Below, one piece after another: positions 17,941 to 26,338 of a DNA stretch of 64,000 bases (position 1 is its first letter; each line of letters opens with the position of its first letter). Both the position numbers and the translations under genes were made by a program. The DNA is from Methylocystis silviterrae. Its GTDB lineage: Bacteria > Pseudomonadota > Alphaproteobacteria > Rhizobiales > Beijerinckiaceae. The stretch lies in NCBI RefSeq assembly GCF_013350005.1, contig NZ_JABVWW010000004.1, positions 289,970 through 353,969 on the forward strand, written 5' to 3'. The notes beneath the pieces are model-generated. The model was given only the letters and a program-made list of their open reading frames with translations, was not told the origin of the DNA and searched no databases.

Positions 17941-18771
17941 ATGGTCGAAATTCAAAAGGTGGTGGGAACCGCTTTTGTCGTGGCGGAATTCCGCAATGAC
18001 GAAAACAAGCAAGCTCATCCGCTCTACCGCGATCCCTTCGTCCACCTGTTCCTCAATCGGGAATCGAAAGAGGCGGCGGATCGCATTTCCCAGTCGTTCC
18101 CGCCGATACGAAATAATGTGCGACTGAGGACGCGCTACTTCGACGACCGGCTTCGTCATCAGATCGACCGAGGGCGCCGACAGATCCTCATACTTGGCGC
18201 CGGTCTCGACACAAGGCCGCAGCGGATCGCGGCCGAAGGCGTCGCCTATTTTGAAATCGACGCTCCAGAAACCCAGGCGTTCAAGAAGGCAAAGCTCGAA
18301 GCAAGCGATGTTGATCCCAATACGAAATATATTGGGGCGGATTATGTGACGGATGGAATGATCGGTCTCCTTCGTCGAAACGGATTTGATTTCAAACGTC
18401 CCACGCATGTCATATGGGAAGGGAACACAATGTATTTGGATGAAGCGGCGGTCTGTCAGATCTTGACGGACCTCATGCGCCATATCGAGAGCTGCTCGGT
18501 GTCCTTCGACTACTTCGCCGAGGATGTGATCCAGAACGCAACCGGCGATCCTGAAATCACCAGCGTCGTTGAAAGATTCGCCGCAATGGGCGCCCCCTGG
18601 ACGTACGGGATCGAGAATCTTGCGGAGCAAGCCGCGCGGTGCGGGGCGAGCGTGCTCGATCGTTGCACAGTCGCCGACCTTCATCGGACCTACTGGCCGG
18701 ATCAGCCGTTGGCGTCGCCCCTTTACGGGCGATATTCGCTTTGCACGCTGCAGAACGCGGTGGCGTCGTAA
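17941..18771 (+). CDS. Class I SAM-dependent methyltransferase (leucine carboxyl methyltransferase-like)
   Basis: Protein of 276 residues of the PPM1/TcmP-like methyltransferase family. The SAM-binding loop is I-L-G-A-G-L-D-T-R-P-Q-R (about 85-96), followed by F-E-I-D-A-P-E-T-Q (acidic residue contacting SAM ribose) and the W-E-G-N-T-M-Y-L motif typical of the family. Substrates of bacterial members are mostly unknown small molecules with carboxyl or hydroxyl groups. The ATG start is weakly supported by its upstream bases; the frame extends 42 codons further without family similarity. Confidence 0.8.
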   Translation: MVEIQKVVGTAFVVAEFRNDENKQAHPLYRDPFVHLFLNRESKEAADRISQSFPPIRNNVRLRTRYFDDRLRHQIDRGRRQILILGAGLDTRPQRIAAEGVAYFEIDAPETQAFKKAKLEASDVDPNTKYIGADYVTDGMIGLLRRNGFDFKRPTHVIWEGNTMYLDEAAVCQILTDLMRHIESCSVSFDYFAEDVIQNATGDPEITSVVERFAAMGAPWTYGIENLAEQAARCGASVLDRCTVADLHRTYWPDQPLASPLYGRYSLCTLQNAVAS

Positions 18772-18880
18772 TACGCGCGTCGCGGCCCGCGCCGGGGGAA
18801 CGAGCGTAAACGCCGTAAAGATCGTCAGGGAGACGGCCCAGCGCTACATGAATATCAAAGTCGTAAGACAGGAGACCCCC

Positions 18881-19150
18881 ATGCCAAAAGGCATTCTGTT
18901 CACCGGCGATTTTGAGGTATCTGCGATGCCCGCGCTCATTCCTGGCAGCTGGTATATTGGATTTGCGTGCAAACAGTGCCGACAACGCTTTGCTTTTCTG
19001 AGCGAGCTGACAGGCACGGGCGCTCTGGAGATATCCGGGCCCGCCACATTTAAGGTGACGTGCCCGAACTGCGGAGCGCGCGGAGAATATTCGGCCACCG
19101 AGGTCGTACAGTTTCAGGCCGCTCAGGGTGGCCCATCGTCGACCGCCTAG
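18881..19150 (+). CDS. Small zinc-ribbon protein
   Basis: Protein of 89 residues with two C-x-x-C knuckles: C30/C33 (F-A-C-K-Q-C) and C61/C64 (V-T-C-P-N-C-G), a classic zinc ribbon. The ATG at 18881 has AGGAG with a six-base spacer, better than the ATG at 18848. Function is unknown; such proteins bind nucleic acids or other proteins. A 14-bp hairpin follows its stop within five bases. Confidence 0.65.
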   Translation: MPKGILFTGDFEVSAMPALIPGSWYIGFACKQCRQRFAFLSELTGTGALEISGPATFKVTCPNCGARGEYSATEVVQFQAAQGGPSSTA

Positions 19151-19154
19151 AGCG

Positions 19155-19188
19155 CTTATCGATCACATCGAATCATGTGATCGATAAG
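19155..19188. terminator. 14-bp palindrome between convergent genes
   Basis: CTTATCGATCACAT (19155-19168) pairs exactly with ATGTGATCGATAAG (19175-19188) around a six-base loop. It lies between the zinc-ribbon gene and the convergent tryptophanase gene and is framed by TAGAGCG and CTCTAA-like ends. It may be a bidirectional terminator or one copy of a dispersed palindromic repeat (compare 40271-40385). Confidence 0.5.
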
Positions 19189-19253
19189 GGCCGCCTCTAA
19201 GGCGAGTTACGCCGCCCTCACGTAACCTCACTTGCCGCCGCAGCGCTCGCGGC

Positions 19254-20630
19254 TCAACCGACTCGTTCGTAATGGGCGGTGAAGTGCCGCAGAAATGGCG
19301 CCTGTTCGGTGATCCGGTAGGCTGCGATTGATTCGCGCTGGCGGCCGATGGCGTCCAGCACTTCAATCAGATAGTCGAAATGGCTCTGCGTATAGACCCG
19401 GCGAGGGAACGCCAACCGCACCAATTCGTGCGACGCTGCGATTTCCTCTCCCCCCTCTGACGCAGGCTTTCCGAACATGACGCTGCCGAGCTCGACGGCG
19501 CGAACGCCGCCTTCAAGATAAAGCGCATTGACGAGCCCGATGCCGGGATAGTCGCTGGCCCTCAGATGCGGGCAAAACGCGGCGGCGTCGATGAATATGG
19601 CGTGGCCGCCGGCGGGGCGCACGATGGGGATGTCGCGGGAGATCAGCGCCGACGCCACATATTCGACGGTCGCATGCCGATAGCGCTGATAGTCGTATTC
19701 CAACGCTTCCAACAAGCCGACGGAGATTGCCTCCAGATCACGGCCGGCGAGACCGCCGTATGTCGGAAATCCTTCCGTCAGGATGAGCAGGTTACGGAAG
19801 TCATCGGCCCAAGAATCATTGTTGCAGGCCAGAAATCCTCCGATATTTGCGAGCCCGTCCTTCTTTGCGCTCATCGTCGCCCCATCGGCGAATGAAAACA
19901 TTTCCCGCGCAATTTCCAACAGGCTCCGATCGGCGAAGCCCTGCTCGCGTTCTTTGATGAAGAATGCGTTTTCCGCAAAGCGGCATGCGTCAATTATCAG
20001 CGGGATGTTACGCCTTTCCAGGATTTGCTTGACGCTCCGGACGTTCTCCATCGACACCGGCTGGCCTCCGCCGGTGTTGTTGGTCACTGTCAGCATGCAG
20101 AAAGGAATATTTCCGGCGCCTTCGATCTCGATCAACTGTTCGAGTCGCGCGAGGTCCATATTTCCCTTGAACCGTTTTTCAGATTGCAGATCGCGCGCTT
20201 CGGCCGACGGCAGATCCGTCGCGACGGCGTCGACATATTCGATGTTCGCGCGCGTCGTATCGAAGTGACCGTTGTTGGGAACGACGTTCCCCTTTTTCAA
20301 ACGCGTCGCAGCCAGAATGCGCTCAGCGGCGCGTCCCTGATGCGTCGGGAAAATGTGTTTGAAACCGGTAATCTCGCGCACGGTTCGCTCGAATCGTCGC
20401 CAGGAGCGACTGCCGGCATAGCTTTCGTCGCCGAGCATGAGAGCCGCCCATTGGCGGTCGGACATGGCCCCCGTGCCGCTGTCGGTCAGCAAGTCGATGG
20501 TGACGTGGTCGGCGTCCAAAAGGAAGACGTTGTTGAACGCCCTTGCAAGAAGGACTTCGCGCTCGCTGCGCGTGGTGATGGGCAGCGCCTCCGTCATCTT
20601 GATGCGAAACGGCTCGATGATCGTTCTCAC
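19254..20630 (-). CDS. tnaA: Tryptophanase
   Basis: PLP-dependent beta-eliminating lyase of 458 residues, close in length to tryptophanase and tyrosine phenol-lyase. It starts with the family's E-P-F-R-I-K. The PLP lysine is K257 in M-S-A-K-K-D-G. Three positions that separate the two enzymes favour tryptophanase: Asp124 (F-D-T-T; Thr in tyrosine phenol-lyase), a hydrophobic L381 in R-A-V-E-L-G where the phenol-lyase has Arg, and H449 in L-R-H-F-T-A where the phenol-lyase has Phe. The reaction would be Trp to indole, pyruvate and ammonia. The GTG start is the only one before E-P-F-R-I-K. No tryptophan permease or TnaC-like leader is seen upstream. Confidence 0.85.
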   Translation of the reverse strand: MRTIIEPFRIKMTEALPITTRSEREVLLARAFNNVFLLDADHVTIDLLTDSGTGAMSDRQWAALMLGDESYAGSRSWRRFERTVREITGFKHIFPTHQGRAAERILAATRLKKGNVVPNNGHFDTTRANIEYVDAVATDLPSAEARDLQSEKRFKGNMDLARLEQLIEIEGAGNIPFCMLTVTNNTGGGQPVSMENVRSVKQILERRNIPLIIDACRFAENAFFIKEREQGFADRSLLEIAREMFSFADGATMSAKKDGLANIGGFLACNNDSWADDFRNLLILTEGFPTYGGLAGRDLEAISVGLLEALEYDYQRYRHATVEYVASALISRDIPIVRPAGGHAIFIDAAAFCPHLRASDYPGIGLVNALYLEGGVRAVELGSVMFGKPASEGGEEIAASHELVRLAFPRRVYTQSHFDYLIEVLDAIGRQRESIAAYRITEQAPFLRHFTAHYERVG

Positions 20631-20906
20631 GGGAATGCTCGCGTTTGAAAACCGAAACCGACCGGGCTGTCGGCCACGTGCACTTCAAATGGGCCTCATC
20701 GCACGCTGGTCCACTTCCAAACGCGAACGGCAGGCATCGACGCCTCCTTCAGAGCGGCGCGCGAGCTTCTGCTCCCTCGTAGATTATTCAGCGGGGATCA
20801 TCGGGCAGTTTGTGCGCCGCCAGGCGTTCGCGCGTTTGACGCGGCAAGTGCATCGCGCCGGCGGCGACGATCAATTGTGGGCGAAAGCGTCGATCAACGG
20901 CGATCG

Positions 20907-22358
20907 TTACTGCCTCTCCCCGAGACGCCCGAAAAACTTGCGAAGCGAATTCGCGGTGCGCTTCAGAAAGGTGGAGAGGCCGTCGGCTTTCCGAGAGGCG
21001 TGACGGCTGGCGTTCCTGTCCTTGGCTTGATGCTTGGGTTTGGCGTCCACGCCGGCATTGACTGCTCCGCGCTTTGACTCAGAGGCGTTTTGCTCTTGTT
21101 CGGGCCTGATCTGCTCACGCGATCTTTCCGGCGCCACGGCCGCAGGCTCCGCATTTGAATTCTTGTCCGGCTTTGCAGGCGCGGCGGCTTCCGGAGCGGC
21201 CCGCGGAACCGGCGCCGGCAGAGTCGCCGCTGGCGCAGCCTCATTGCCATGGAGAGCCTTGTCTCCCTGCTCACGCTCTTGGAAGGGAGACGGCGCTTTG
21301 CTGCCCTGCCCGGCGCCCGGCGCAACCGGACTCGGCTTCGAGTTTTCCGGCGTTGCGGCCGGAGGCGCGGCAATGATTGCGGCGTCGCTCGGCCCTGCCG
21401 GCGCGGCGCCGCTCGAATGTGTCGTCGCGTCGTTTTTCGGCGCGCTTCCATTCTCCATGGGCTTTAGCGCCGGGGCGTCGGACGTCTCCGCCTTGGGCAA
21501 TGCGCTCTGGCTGCGATTAGTCTTTTCCGTTTTTTTCTGCGGCGCGCCGGGCGCATTGGCGTCATTGGTCGAGCCGACAGGGCCCCACAGCGCTGTTGTG
21601 ACGCCGATGACGGAAACCAAACCGCCAACAACGATGAGGCCGGCGATCATGATGGTTCGGCCGGCGCGGCGCGGCGGCTTGTCGAGAACCGTTCCGTCGT
21701 GGCGGCTTACAAGAGGCACAAGGGCTGTTGCTGAAGCTTCATCATTGGCGCCTGTCGCCGCGTCTTGGTTCGCAGATCCGCGATCCTCGGACAGGCTGAT
21801 GCGCTCCACCGCGACGCCGCCATCCGACGGCGACGAGTCCAGATCTGAAATGGAATTGTCGTCGCCACCGCCCGGCGCTCCTTCATCAGATCTGGCGATC
21901 GTTTCTTGTCGCCGTTCTTCTTGCTGGTGACGCTTGAAGCCCTCGATGAGCCAGTTATCGACGGGAACTTCCTTGCTTGCCGCATGCGTATGCGCGCTAC
22001 GGGATTGATGCCTCGCCGCTTTTTCGCGCTCGTCCTCTTGCCGGCGCCTGAAGGCTTCAGCGATCCAATTATTGCCTGATCCGTCGTGAGCTCGGCGCGT
22101 TTCGCCAATGTCGGCATCGCCTGGGGAAGCGCCGCTCTCGCTGCTTCGCCGCGCGTCTTCGCGGCGTTTAAAGGCGCCGAGCGTCCAATCGCTTTCGAGA
22201 ATTTCTTGCAAAATCTTATCCCCACTCACCGGCTCCGCTCCTGCGCTCAAGGCTGCAGCGACGATCATCCGGGAACGCATGAGGTCTACACGAATGATCG
22301 ATGCTAGCTGACTGAGGGCGTGCGTCAATGATCCTGGGCTAGACTCCGACTTGGTCAA
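20907..22358 (-). CDS. Single-pass membrane protein with three W-x4-F-K-R repeats
   Basis: Unrecognised protein of up to 483 residues. The cytoplasmic N-terminal half has three copies of a motif W-[TIL]-x-x-x-F-[KR]-R-[RH]-[EQ] followed by acidic and Arg residues, at W58, W98 and W136 (spacing 40 and 38). A single membrane helix spans about 235-257. The rest is a long Pro/Ala/Lys/Glu-rich tail ending in a short basic helix (L-K-R-T-A-N-S-L-R-K-F-F). The first start (TTG 22358) is weak; TTG 22328 or ATG 22280 are alternatives that keep all repeats. No enzyme motif is visible; it looks like a scaffold or envelope-linker protein. Confidence 0.6.
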   Translation of the reverse strand: MTKSESSPGSLTHALSQLASIIRVDLMRSRMIVAAALSAGAEPVSGDKILQEILESDWTLGAFKRREDARRSSESGASPGDADIGETRRAHDGSGNNWIAEAFRRRQEDEREKAARHQSRSAHTHAASKEVPVDNWLIEGFKRHQQEERRQETIARSDEGAPGGGDDNSISDLDSSPSDGGVAVERISLSEDRGSANQDAATGANDEASATALVPLVSRHDGTVLDKPPRRAGRTIMIAGLIVVGGLVSVIGVTTALWGPVGSTNDANAPGAPQKKTEKTNRSQSALPKAETSDAPALKPMENGSAPKNDATTHSSGAAPAGPSDAAIIAAPPAATPENSKPSPVAPGAGQGSKAPSPFQEREQGDKALHGNEAAPAATLPAPVPRAAPEAAAPAKPDKNSNAEPAAVAPERSREQIRPEQEQNASESKRGAVNAGVDAKPKHQAKDRNASRHASRKADGLSTFLKRTANSLRKFFGRLGERQ

Positions 22359-22458
22359 GTTGGAGGCGCGCCAAATGTGGGCTCGAACAACCCCCTAACG
22401 CAAGCGTCACTTGAACGAGAGCAGCCGCGGTCGGCCGTTCAATGCCGAGCTTACGACG

Positions 22459-22503
22459 CGCCATGTGGAGCCGCCATGTGGCGCCATGTGGATGCGCCAT
22501 GTG
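22459..22503. repeat. Four direct copies of CGCCATGTG
   Basis: CGCCATGTG occurs at 22459, 22472, 22482 and 22495, with spacing 13, 10 and 13, so it reads as a 23-bp unit repeated twice. It lies about 140 bp before the lytic transglycosylase start, in a 285-bp stretch between divergent genes that otherwise shows nothing clear. Confidence 0.7.
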
Positions 22504-22643
22504 ACGGTGGCGCGGAAACGGCCATTCGAGGTAAGCTCTCGCTGAAGCGGGAAGAGATACAAGAGAGCTGGAACGCCGCGGCGGCCGCGCCTGACGGCCA
22601 CGACGGAAGCGAGTTCAGAAATTTAAACAAAAGGAAACAGACT

Positions 22644-23441
22644 ATGCGGACTGTCCTCAAATTTTCGATTGCGCTCGCGTTTGTTGGAATCTCCCATCCC
22701 GCACTGGCGGCCCAGTGTGGACGCTCGGCGGCGGGCTTCGACAATTGGAAGCAGGAATTTGCCCAGGAAGCGCGCGGCCACGGCATAGGTCAGGCTGGCA
22801 TCAGCGCGCTGATGGGCACCCATTACAACGCGGCGACGATTTCCGCCGATCGCGGCCAGAAGAGCTTCCGCCTTTCGCTCGACCAGTTCCTCGCCAAGCG
22901 CGGCGGCTCGGCCATCGTGTCGCGCGGCCGCGCGCTCAAGCGGTCCTACGGCGGACTCTTCGCCCAGATCGAGCAGCGCTACGGCGTGCCGCCGGGACCT
23001 CTTCTCGCGATCTGGGGAATGGAGACCGGCTTTGGCGCGGTGCATGGCAACCAGCACGCGCTGTCGGCCGTGGCGACGCTGGCTTATGACTGCCGCCGCT
23101 CCGACTATTTCACCGATCAGCTCTATGCCGCGCTGACCTTGGTCGATCGGGGCGCGCTGTCGCCGAGCGCCCGCGGCTCCATGCATGGCGAGATCGGCCA
23201 GACTCAGTTCCTGCCGAAAAACATCTTGAATTACGGCGGAGGCGGCAACCTCGACGCCGCGGCGCCCGCGCTCAACGCCACGGCGAATTTCCTTCACGCC
23301 CATGGCTGGCGCGCCGGCGGCGGCTATCAGCCAGGCGAAAGCAATTTCAGCGCGATCCAGGCGTGGAATGCAGCTTCGGTCTATCAACAGGCGATTGCGC
23401 AGATTGGCCGACAGATCGACGGCGGCGGCGCCTACCAGTGA
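22644..23441 (+). CDS. MltB-type lytic murein transglycosylase
   Basis: Exported peptidoglycan-cleaving enzyme of 265 residues. The signal peptide ends near A-L-A-A-Q (about 22). The SLT_2/MltB-type domain covers about 30-255, with catalytic Glu127 in I-W-G-M-E-T-G-F-G, and the later motif G-E-I-G-Q-T-Q-F-L-P. It lacks the peptidoglycan-binding domain seen at the C-terminus of longer relatives. The ATG at 22644 starts the signal peptide; the frame is open for 89 more codons upstream without meaning. Confidence 0.85.
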   Translation: MRTVLKFSIALAFVGISHPALAAQCGRSAAGFDNWKQEFAQEARGHGIGQAGISALMGTHYNAATISADRGQKSFRLSLDQFLAKRGGSAIVSRGRALKRSYGGLFAQIEQRYGVPPGPLLAIWGMETGFGAVHGNQHALSAVATLAYDCRRSDYFTDQLYAALTLVDRGALSPSARGSMHGEIGQTQFLPKNILNYGGGGNLDAAAPALNATANFLHAHGWRAGGGYQPGESNFSAIQAWNAASVYQQAIAQIGRQIDGGGAYQ

Positions 23442-23459
23442 CGCGCCAAGCCAAAAAAA

Positions 23460-23482
23460 CGCCGGCGCGAATGGCGCCGGCG
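23460..23482 (-). terminator. Rho-independent terminator of the minus-strand gene
   Basis: CGCCGGCGC (23460-23468) pairs with GCGCCGGCG (23474-23482) around five bases. On the minus strand the hairpin is followed directly by seven T, the standard layout, ending transcription of the gene at 23515-24264. It lies between convergent genes and may also slow plus-strand transcription. Confidence 0.85.
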
Positions 23483-23514
23483 CTCATTCCAAAAACGCTT
23501 AAGGCGAGGCGCTC

Positions 23515-24264
23515 TCACTCAGCCGGAGTCGCCTCGGGTCCGTGATCCTCGTCTGGCGCAGTCGGCGGCGGCGGCGGCGGAGGTTTATGAGCCTTGGCCG
23601 CAGCCGTCGTCTCACGACGGCGATGGACGAGATAGATCGCGAAGGCGGCGACCGTGCCGAGGCCGAGCGTAAGATAGATTGGCAGGTCTCGCATGAAGCT
23701 CTTTCCCACCGAGAAGGGGAAGCGCGACACCCAACGCTCTCCGTGGTCGCCTGTGACGGTGACGATGCCGACGAAATACCCGGGTTCATTGAACGTATGT
23801 TCGAAATTGATGGTGCCCGTCGGATAGCTCTTGGGTTCCCGGTAGGCGACAGTGACGGCCTGGAGATCCTCGTTTTCCTTCTCCTCCCCGCCGACATCCT
23901 TGACGATGCGCAGTTCGACCTTCATGTCGCGCAGTTCTTCCTGCTCCGCGTCGAAAACCATGATAATCGGCCCGGTGGCCGGAATGTCCTCGCAGAATTC
24001 ATTCTTGGAGGCTTCCGGCAGATAGCCGGTGAAATTCATGATGTCGGGGCCAATGAAGAGCCGGCACCGGCCTTCGGCCGCCCCCAAGCGCCCATGCGCC
24101 TCGGCCGGAGCGGGCGCGCCGACGACCATCGCCACGACAGCGGCCGCGGCCAAAAAAATCGCGAGGCGAACGCCTCTCGCGAAACGGCAAGCGCCCCGCG
24201 GCGTGAAGCGATCTTCACCCGCGTCCGGCGCGCGATGCGCTTCCGGATTTCCACCATCACGCAT
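23515..24264 (-). CDS. Periplasmic, membrane-anchored protein with predicted N-terminal His
   Basis: Protein of 249 residues. A long N-region precedes a hydrophobic signal segment (about 33-50) that ends P-A-P-A-E-A, so cleavage would leave His57-Gly as the mature N-terminus, as in PmoB and CopC. The periplasmic part (57-about 195) has C67 and C91, and later a beta-rich section with H in E-H-T-F-N-E-P-G-Y-F and G-D-H-G-E-R-W. One membrane helix follows (about 195-213), then a Pro-rich tail with eight consecutive Pro. The start has AGGAGG five bases upstream. I do not recognise a named family with certainty; general layout (signal, periplasmic beta domain, C-terminal helix) recalls accessory proteins of copper monooxygenase clusters, which is inference. 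Confidence 0.65.
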   Translation of the reverse strand: MRDGGNPEAHRAPDAGEDRFTPRGACRFARGVRLAIFLAAAAVVAMVVGAPAPAEAHGRLGAAEGRCRLFIGPDIMNFTGYLPEASKNEFCEDIPATGPIIMVFDAEQEELRDMKVELRIVKDVGGEEKENEDLQAVTVAYREPKSYPTGTINFEHTFNEPGYFVGIVTVTGDHGERWVSRFPFSVGKSFMRDLPIYLTLGLGTVAAFAIYLVHRRRETTAAAKAHKPPPPPPPTAPDEDHGPEATPAE

Positions 24265-24724
24265 GATGACCTCCTGGGTCTTCGTGTGACAAGAACACGC
24301 GACTCTCAGAAATGTTGCCTTCGCGCCGCACCGCCGCCCCCGTGAAGCTTACGCTCCAGGGAGCCGCTCTAACAACGCCTGAGGCTTGATGTTAGCGGAT
24401 TTCGCCGCATCAGCAAGGGTGCGACGATCAGTCGCTGTTTCCGCGCTGCGCAACTTGGCGGGACCTTTCCGCGCGCGGCTCCGTCGGGATCGCCGACGCT
24501 CGAACGGACCCCGCGCCGGGGGATCGATTTTGCAGCGCGAAATAAAATTGACTGAAATCAGAAAAAATATCGTAAGTCTGCTCGCTGTCGTGAAACCACC
24601 TTAACAAGAGTTCATTCGTGGAACGCTTGCCACTCAATTAAGGCGGAGCCATATTCAGCGCGAGGCTGGGGTGCGCTCTCCATATTGCGAAGCGCGGAAC
24701 AGCCAACCAGACCAAGAGGATCAC
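24265..24724. other. Gene-free 460 bp between divergent genes
   Basis: Separates the minus-strand His-N-terminus gene from the BI-1 gene. An A/T-rich stretch around 24540-24610 contrasts with the GC-rich surroundings and probably holds promoters for one or both genes, but no confident -35/-10 pair or protein-coding frame was recognised. Confidence 0.5.
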
Positions 24725-25492
24725 ATGTCCAACTTCGACCGCAACACCAGCTTCGGCTACGGGCGCGGGGTCGCGCGGCCGACAACGGCTGAGATCGACC
24801 AGGGCCTGCGCGCCTATATGCTTGGCGTCTATAATTATATGACGCTCGGCCTCGGCGTGACGGGGCTCGTCGCGCTCGGCGTTTATATGCTTGCTGTCGC
24901 CAAGGTGGCGCCCGGCGCGATTGAACTGACGTCCTTCGGCCAGGTGCTCTACACGACGCCGCTGCGATGGGTAGTGATTCTGTCGCCGCTGGCGTTCATC
25001 TTCTTCATGGGCGCGCGCGCGAACACTATTTCGGCGGCGACGGCCCGCAATCTCTTCATCGCCTTCGCGGCGGTAATGGGATTGTCGATGTCCTCGCTTT
25101 TGCTCGTCTTCACGGGCGTATCGGTCGCTCGGGTCTTCTTCATCACCGCCGCGGCGTTCGGCGGGCTGAGCCTATATGGCTACATGACGCAGCGGGATCT
25201 GTCGGCCTTCGGCTCTTTCCTGGTGATGGGCGTCTGGGGGCTCGTGATCGCCGGCCTCGTCAATCTGTTCCTGCAGTCGACCGGCCTGCAATTCGCGCTG
25301 TCGATCATCGCGGTTCTGGTGTTCGCCGGCCTGACGGCCTGGGACACGCAGAACATCAAGGACATGTATTACAGCAGCGACAGCTATGAAGTCGCGCAGA
25401 AGAAGAGCGTTTTTGGCGCGCTCTCGCTCTATCTGGACTTCATCAACATGTTCCAGTCGCTGCTGTTCCTGTTCGGCCAGCGCAACAACTAA
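24725..25492 (+). CDS. Bax inhibitor-1/YccA-family membrane protein
   Basis: Integral membrane protein of 255 residues with seven helices after a soluble N-terminus of about 35 residues (it includes R-A-Y-M-L-G-V-Y-N-Y-M). The C-terminal A-W-D-T-Q-N-I-K and S-L-Y-L-D-F-I-N-M-F are typical of the family. Family members leak protons or calcium and are linked to stress and membrane protein quality control; the bacterial role is not settled. It is a one-gene unit with its own terminator. Confidence 0.9.
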   Translation: MSNFDRNTSFGYGRGVARPTTAEIDQGLRAYMLGVYNYMTLGLGVTGLVALGVYMLAVAKVAPGAIELTSFGQVLYTTPLRWVVILSPLAFIFFMGARANTISAATARNLFIAFAAVMGLSMSSLLLVFTGVSVARVFFITAAAFGGLSLYGYMTQRDLSAFGSFLVMGVWGLVIAGLVNLFLQSTGLQFALSIIAVLVFAGLTAWDTQNIKDMYYSSDSYEVAQKKSVFGALSLYLDFINMFQSLLFLFGQRNN

Positions 25493-25514
25493 ACGGTCGA
25501 CCGGACCGATTAAG

Positions 25515-25541
25515 AGCCCCGCTTCGGCGGGGCTTCTTCTT
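25515..25541 (+). terminator. Rho-independent terminator of the BI-1 gene
   Basis: AGCCCCGC (25515-25522), loop TTCG, GCGGGGCT (25527-25534), then TCTTCTT. The stable UUCG tetraloop and T-rich tail make a strong terminator 22 bases after the stop. Confidence 0.93.
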
Positions 25542-25609
25542 GCGTACGCCTTTGCGGTCCGGCCCGCCCCGTGGCAGATACGCGCCGAGCGACCTAACGA
25601 GGACCCTTA

Positions 25610-26338
25610 ATGGCGGACGTCACATTCCCGGCTGCTGCGGCGGCGGGACTATTGTCCTTTCTCTCTCCCTGCGTGCTGCCTCTGGTCCCGCCCTACCTGA
25701 CCTATCTCGCCGGCGTCAGCATGGAGGATCTCGAACTCGAGACCCGCTCCCGCGCACGGCGCGACATTCTGCTGTCGTCGATTCTGTTCGTTCTTGGCTT
25801 TACGACGGTCTTCGTCGCGCTTGGCGCAACGGCCAGCGCCTTCGGCGGCGTGCTGCGCGCCAATCTGCATATCCTGTCCTGGGTCGCGGGCGGGATTATC
25901 ATTCTGATGGGCTTGCACTTTATCGGCCTGCTGAAGGTCAGCCTCTTGTATCGCGAGAAGCGCGCCGAGATCACGAAGCCGATAGGGCTTTTCGGCTCCT
26001 ATGTCATGGGCCTCGCTTTCGCCTTCGGCTGGACGCCCTGCATCGGACCCATCCTCGCCGCGATCCTCGCCGTCGCCGGGACGCAGGAGACGGTGCCGCT
26101 CGGCGCCGCTCTGCTCGCAACCTATTCGCTCGGCCTCGGTCTGCCTTTCATCCTGGCCGGCTTGGCGCTCGGCCGCTTCCTCGCCTTCGTCGCGCGTTTC
26201 CGCCGGCATTTCGGCAAAGTCGAAAAGATCGTCGGCGTGCTGCTCGTCTTTACCGGCGTCGCATTTCTCACAGGCGGCGTGCAGGAGATGTCCTATTGGC
26301 TACTGGAGCTGTTTCCCGGCCTCGCCAAGCTCGGATAG
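25610..26338 (+). CDS. ccdA: CcdA-family thiol-disulfide transporter
   Basis: Membrane protein of 242 residues with six helices that passes reducing equivalents across the inner membrane for cytochrome c maturation or periplasmic thiols. The redox pair is C21 in L-S-P-C-V-L-P-L-V-P-P-Y and C144 in W-T-P-C-I-G-P, both in typical family context. The start is supported by GAGGA. No thioredoxin-like partner gene is adjacent; the next frame overlaps its 3' end. Confidence 0.9.
   Translation: MADVTFPAAAAAGLLSFLSPCVLPLVPPYLTYLAGVSMEDLELETRSRARRDILLSSILFVLGFTTVFVALGATASAFGGVLRANLHILSWVAGGIIILMGLHFIGLLKVSLLYREKRAEITKPIGLFGSYVMGLAFAFGWTPCIGPILAAILAVAGTQETVPLGAALLATYSLGLGLPFILAGLALGRFLAFVARFRRHFGKVEKIVGVLLVFTGVAFLTGGVQEMSYWLLELFPGLAKLG

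Noticed and set aside
19254..20630. Tyrosine phenol-lyase
   Set aside because: Asp124, Leu381 and His449 at the three diagnostic positions match tryptophanase.
25540..26295. N-terminal extension of the DUF1624 protein
   Set aside because: This part only mirrors ccdA in another frame and has no membrane or domain pattern.
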